A stretch of DNA of 20,203 bases from Plantago elongata. Lineage: Eukaryota; Streptophyta; Magnoliopsida; Lamiales; Plantaginaceae. A model generated the notes under the pieces. That model was not told where the DNA came from. It was given only the letters and a program-made list of their open reading frames with translations, and did not search any database. This document shows, piece after piece, positions 18,294 through 20,203 of this stretch; the first letter of the stretch is position 1; the number at the start of each line of letters is the position of its first letter. Made by a program: the position numbers and the translations under genes. The stretch is from assembly GCA_036897095.1 (NCBI GenBank), contig JAYMSP010003325.1, forward strand, positions 1-20,203. The letters are read 5' to 3'.

Positions 18294-20032
18294 TCAGTTA
18301 TCGGGTAGCTCAATTAATCCAATATTATGCCTCAAATTCAAGAACCTGCTTTCTTGCAATGGCTTTGTGAGGATATCTGCAAGTTGGTCTTCCGTTCCAA
18401 CCTTGAGTATCTCTATATTGCCCTTTTCAAAATGGTCTATGATGAAGTAGTGTCTAACATCAATGTGCTTTGTTCTAGCATGAAACTTGGGATTCTGAGT
18501 AATAGCAATAGCACTTGTGTTGTCACTAAAAATGGGAGTTTTCTCTTCTTTGAGTCCATAGTCTCTGAGTTGTTTATATCCACAAAATTTGTGATGCACA
18601 ACATCCAGCAACAATATATTCAACCTCTGTGGTAAAAGTAGCAATTGAGTTTTACTTCTTGTTGAACCATGAGATAGATCTAGTTCCCGGAAACTGACAA
18701 GTTCCTGAGGTACTTTTCCTATCAAGCATAGATCTAGCATAGTCAGCATCCTATCCAACTAAACTCAAACCACTATCCTTACGATACCACAAACCAACTT
18801 CTAAAATACCTGTAACATACCTTACTATTTTCATAACACTGTTGTAGTGTGATTGCATAGGATTTTTCTGAAATCTAGCACACACACCAACTACATATTG
18901 AATATTAGGTCTGCTTGCAGTAAGGTAGAGAAGTTAACATATCAATTTCCTATACTTATGTTCTTCAACACTCTTGTCAGATTCAATATAAGTCATTTTG
19001 GTTCCTATGTTCATAGGTATCTTAGCATTCTTTTCAGAAGGCTTTAGATTGAACTTGTTGAGCATATTATTTGCATACTTTGTTTGATTAATTAATATTC
19101 CATCATCGAGTTGCTTGACTTGCGATCCTAGGAAATAGTACAATTATCCCATCATGCTTATCTCAAATTTGTTTTTCATGAGATTTGCAAAGTCATCACA
19201 AAGTTGCTTGTCTTTAGATCCAAATATAATGTCATCAACATATACTTGTACTAAAAAGTAGTTTCCCTTCATGATATAAAGCGAGTAAAGTTTTAACAAC
19301 TTCATAATTCTTAAAACCACTTTCCAGAAGGTATTTGGCCAAAGTATCATACCATGCTCTTGGATCATATACAACTTTCTGTAACTTATAGACCATATTT
19401 CTTTCTAAGGAAACTTCACCGCCTGGTGGTTGATCAACATAGACTTCCTCAGCAAGTTCACCATTCAAAAATGCACTCTTGACATCCATTTGGTAAACTT
19501 TAAAGTAATTATGAGCTGCAAAGGCTAGAAATAGTCTTATTGCATCAAATCTTGCAACTAGTGCATAAGACTCATCAAAGTCTAAGCCTTCAGTCTGGGT
19601 AAATCCCTTGGCAACCGACCTAGTCTTGTTTCTGGTTATTTCACCAGAATCATTCATTTATTTCTGACAACCCACTTAATTCCAATCACATATATTCCTT
19701 CTACAACTAGAACTAGTTTCCAGACCTCGTTTCTCTCAAATTGATCCAACTCTTCTTACATTGCAGAGATCCAGTCTTGATCCTTTAATGCATCTTCAAT
19801 AGTCTTAGGTTCAACGTTTGAGATAAAACAACCAAATAGAGAATCAACATTTTTAGCGATTGCTCTCCTAGTTCTAACACCTTGATCAATAGGACTAATC
19901 GCATCCTTTGATGGATGATCTCTAATCCATTTCATAATACATTTTGAACTAGTAGGGTCACTATCTACGAGATCTGATTGTGAATCACTACGATTATGAC
20001 TTTATATTTCTTCAGTATCAGTGATATTTTGT
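18294..20032 (-). pseudogene. pol fragment of the copia element: RT and RNase H, broken
   Basis: From 19990 the minus strand reads KWIRDHPSKDAISPIDQGVR and DALKDQDWI, the linker before RT. RT proper shows [40 protein letters not shown] and, in another frame, [17 protein letters not shown] with the YVDD active site at 19231-19242, then YYFLGSQVK. RNase H shows SDNTSAIAI (around 18501-18527), ARTKHIDVRHYFI and TEDQLADILTKPLQ, and ends at a stop at 18294. These are the standard order and motifs of Ty1/copia pol. There are at least two frame changes and several stops, for example directly after SMMG and within AM*EELDQFE. Four residues usual before PRAWY (LKQA) are missing. The upstream part is lost at 20032. 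Confidence 0.95.
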
Positions 20033-20203
20033 TGTAATGGCCGTAAAAATTTGGTACGTATTGAAAGTTCAATTAAAAATTTAATTCTAGTATTTAAACC
20101 GAAGTATGAATATTCGAGTTAAATTGAAAACATTAAACGTCGTGCGAAAACGTCAAGAAAATAATAACGAGTAATAAAATAATAATAAAATAATAAAATA
20201 AAA
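20033..20203 (+). mobile_element. Start of an LTR, probably Ty3/gypsy, inserted into the copia pol
   Basis: The copia linker coding stops abruptly and is followed by TGTAATGGCCGTAAAAATTT, then AT-rich sequence with GTCGTGCGAAAACGTC. The TGTAATG start is shared with the LTR that begins at 1719 on the other strand. The five bases before it are TTTGT, which would be the target duplication if the far end repeats them. The element continues past the right edge. Confidence 0.55.

Larger units (their letters stand above)
10984..20032 (-). mobile_element. Degenerate Ty1/copia retrotransposon, SIRE/Maximus-like, 5' part missing from the window
   Basis: In reading order the element has the end of integrase/linker, RT, RNase H, a spacer, a very long env-like third ORF, a polypurine tract and the 3' LTR. 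A third ORF of this size after pol is typical of the SIRE/Maximus lineage. Gag, protease and most of integrase would lie beyond 20032, where another LTR begins. Multiple stops and frameshifts in every ORF show it is no longer autonomous. Confidence 0.85.

Overview
The window is plant nuclear DNA, most likely from a eudicot. It is AT-rich, carries one compact intronless plant-specific gene, and is otherwise filled with LTR retrotransposons, a tRNA-derived SINE, a MITE and old repeats. I cannot name the species from the sequence alone.

Layout from left to right. Bases 1-1719 are part of a long LTR of Ty3/gypsy type in minus orientation, running off the left edge. It interrupts a broken minus-strand gene (1720-2784) whose conserved segment looks like the N-terminal part of the plant transposon-associated Ulp1/DUF1985 class. 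An AT-rich intergenic stretch follows, holding a perfect hairpin and a decayed SINE. Next comes the one gene that looks intact: a DUF761 protein (3925-4452, minus) with a TATA box. From 5360 to 7016 lie three diverged tandem copies of a unit of about 0.5 kb. The third copy has been entered separately by a SINE with 14-bp target duplications and by a 207-bp MITE. Bases 7017-9903 hold no recognisable gene, only small repeats.

The right half is a degenerate Ty1/copia element of SIRE/Maximus type on the minus strand. In its own reading order it has pol (20032-18294: RT with YVDD, RNase H), a spacer with a TATA box, a very long env-like third ORF (17488 to about 12450), a polypurine tract (11839-11850) and a 3' LTR (about 10984-11838). 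Its pol is cut at 20032 by the first bases of another LTR (20033-20203), probably gypsy. A second, older copy of the same LTR family lies in opposite orientation at 9904-10769, so two LTR promoters face each other.

The most unusual structure is inside the env-like ORF. A run of short exons separated by short introns, all in phase 0 and each beginning with an (A/S/V)-Q pair, suggests serial exon duplication inside a retrotransposon gene. All retroelement ORFs carry stops and frameshifts, so none looks able to act on its own now. No tRNA, rRNA or CRISPR locus was seen.
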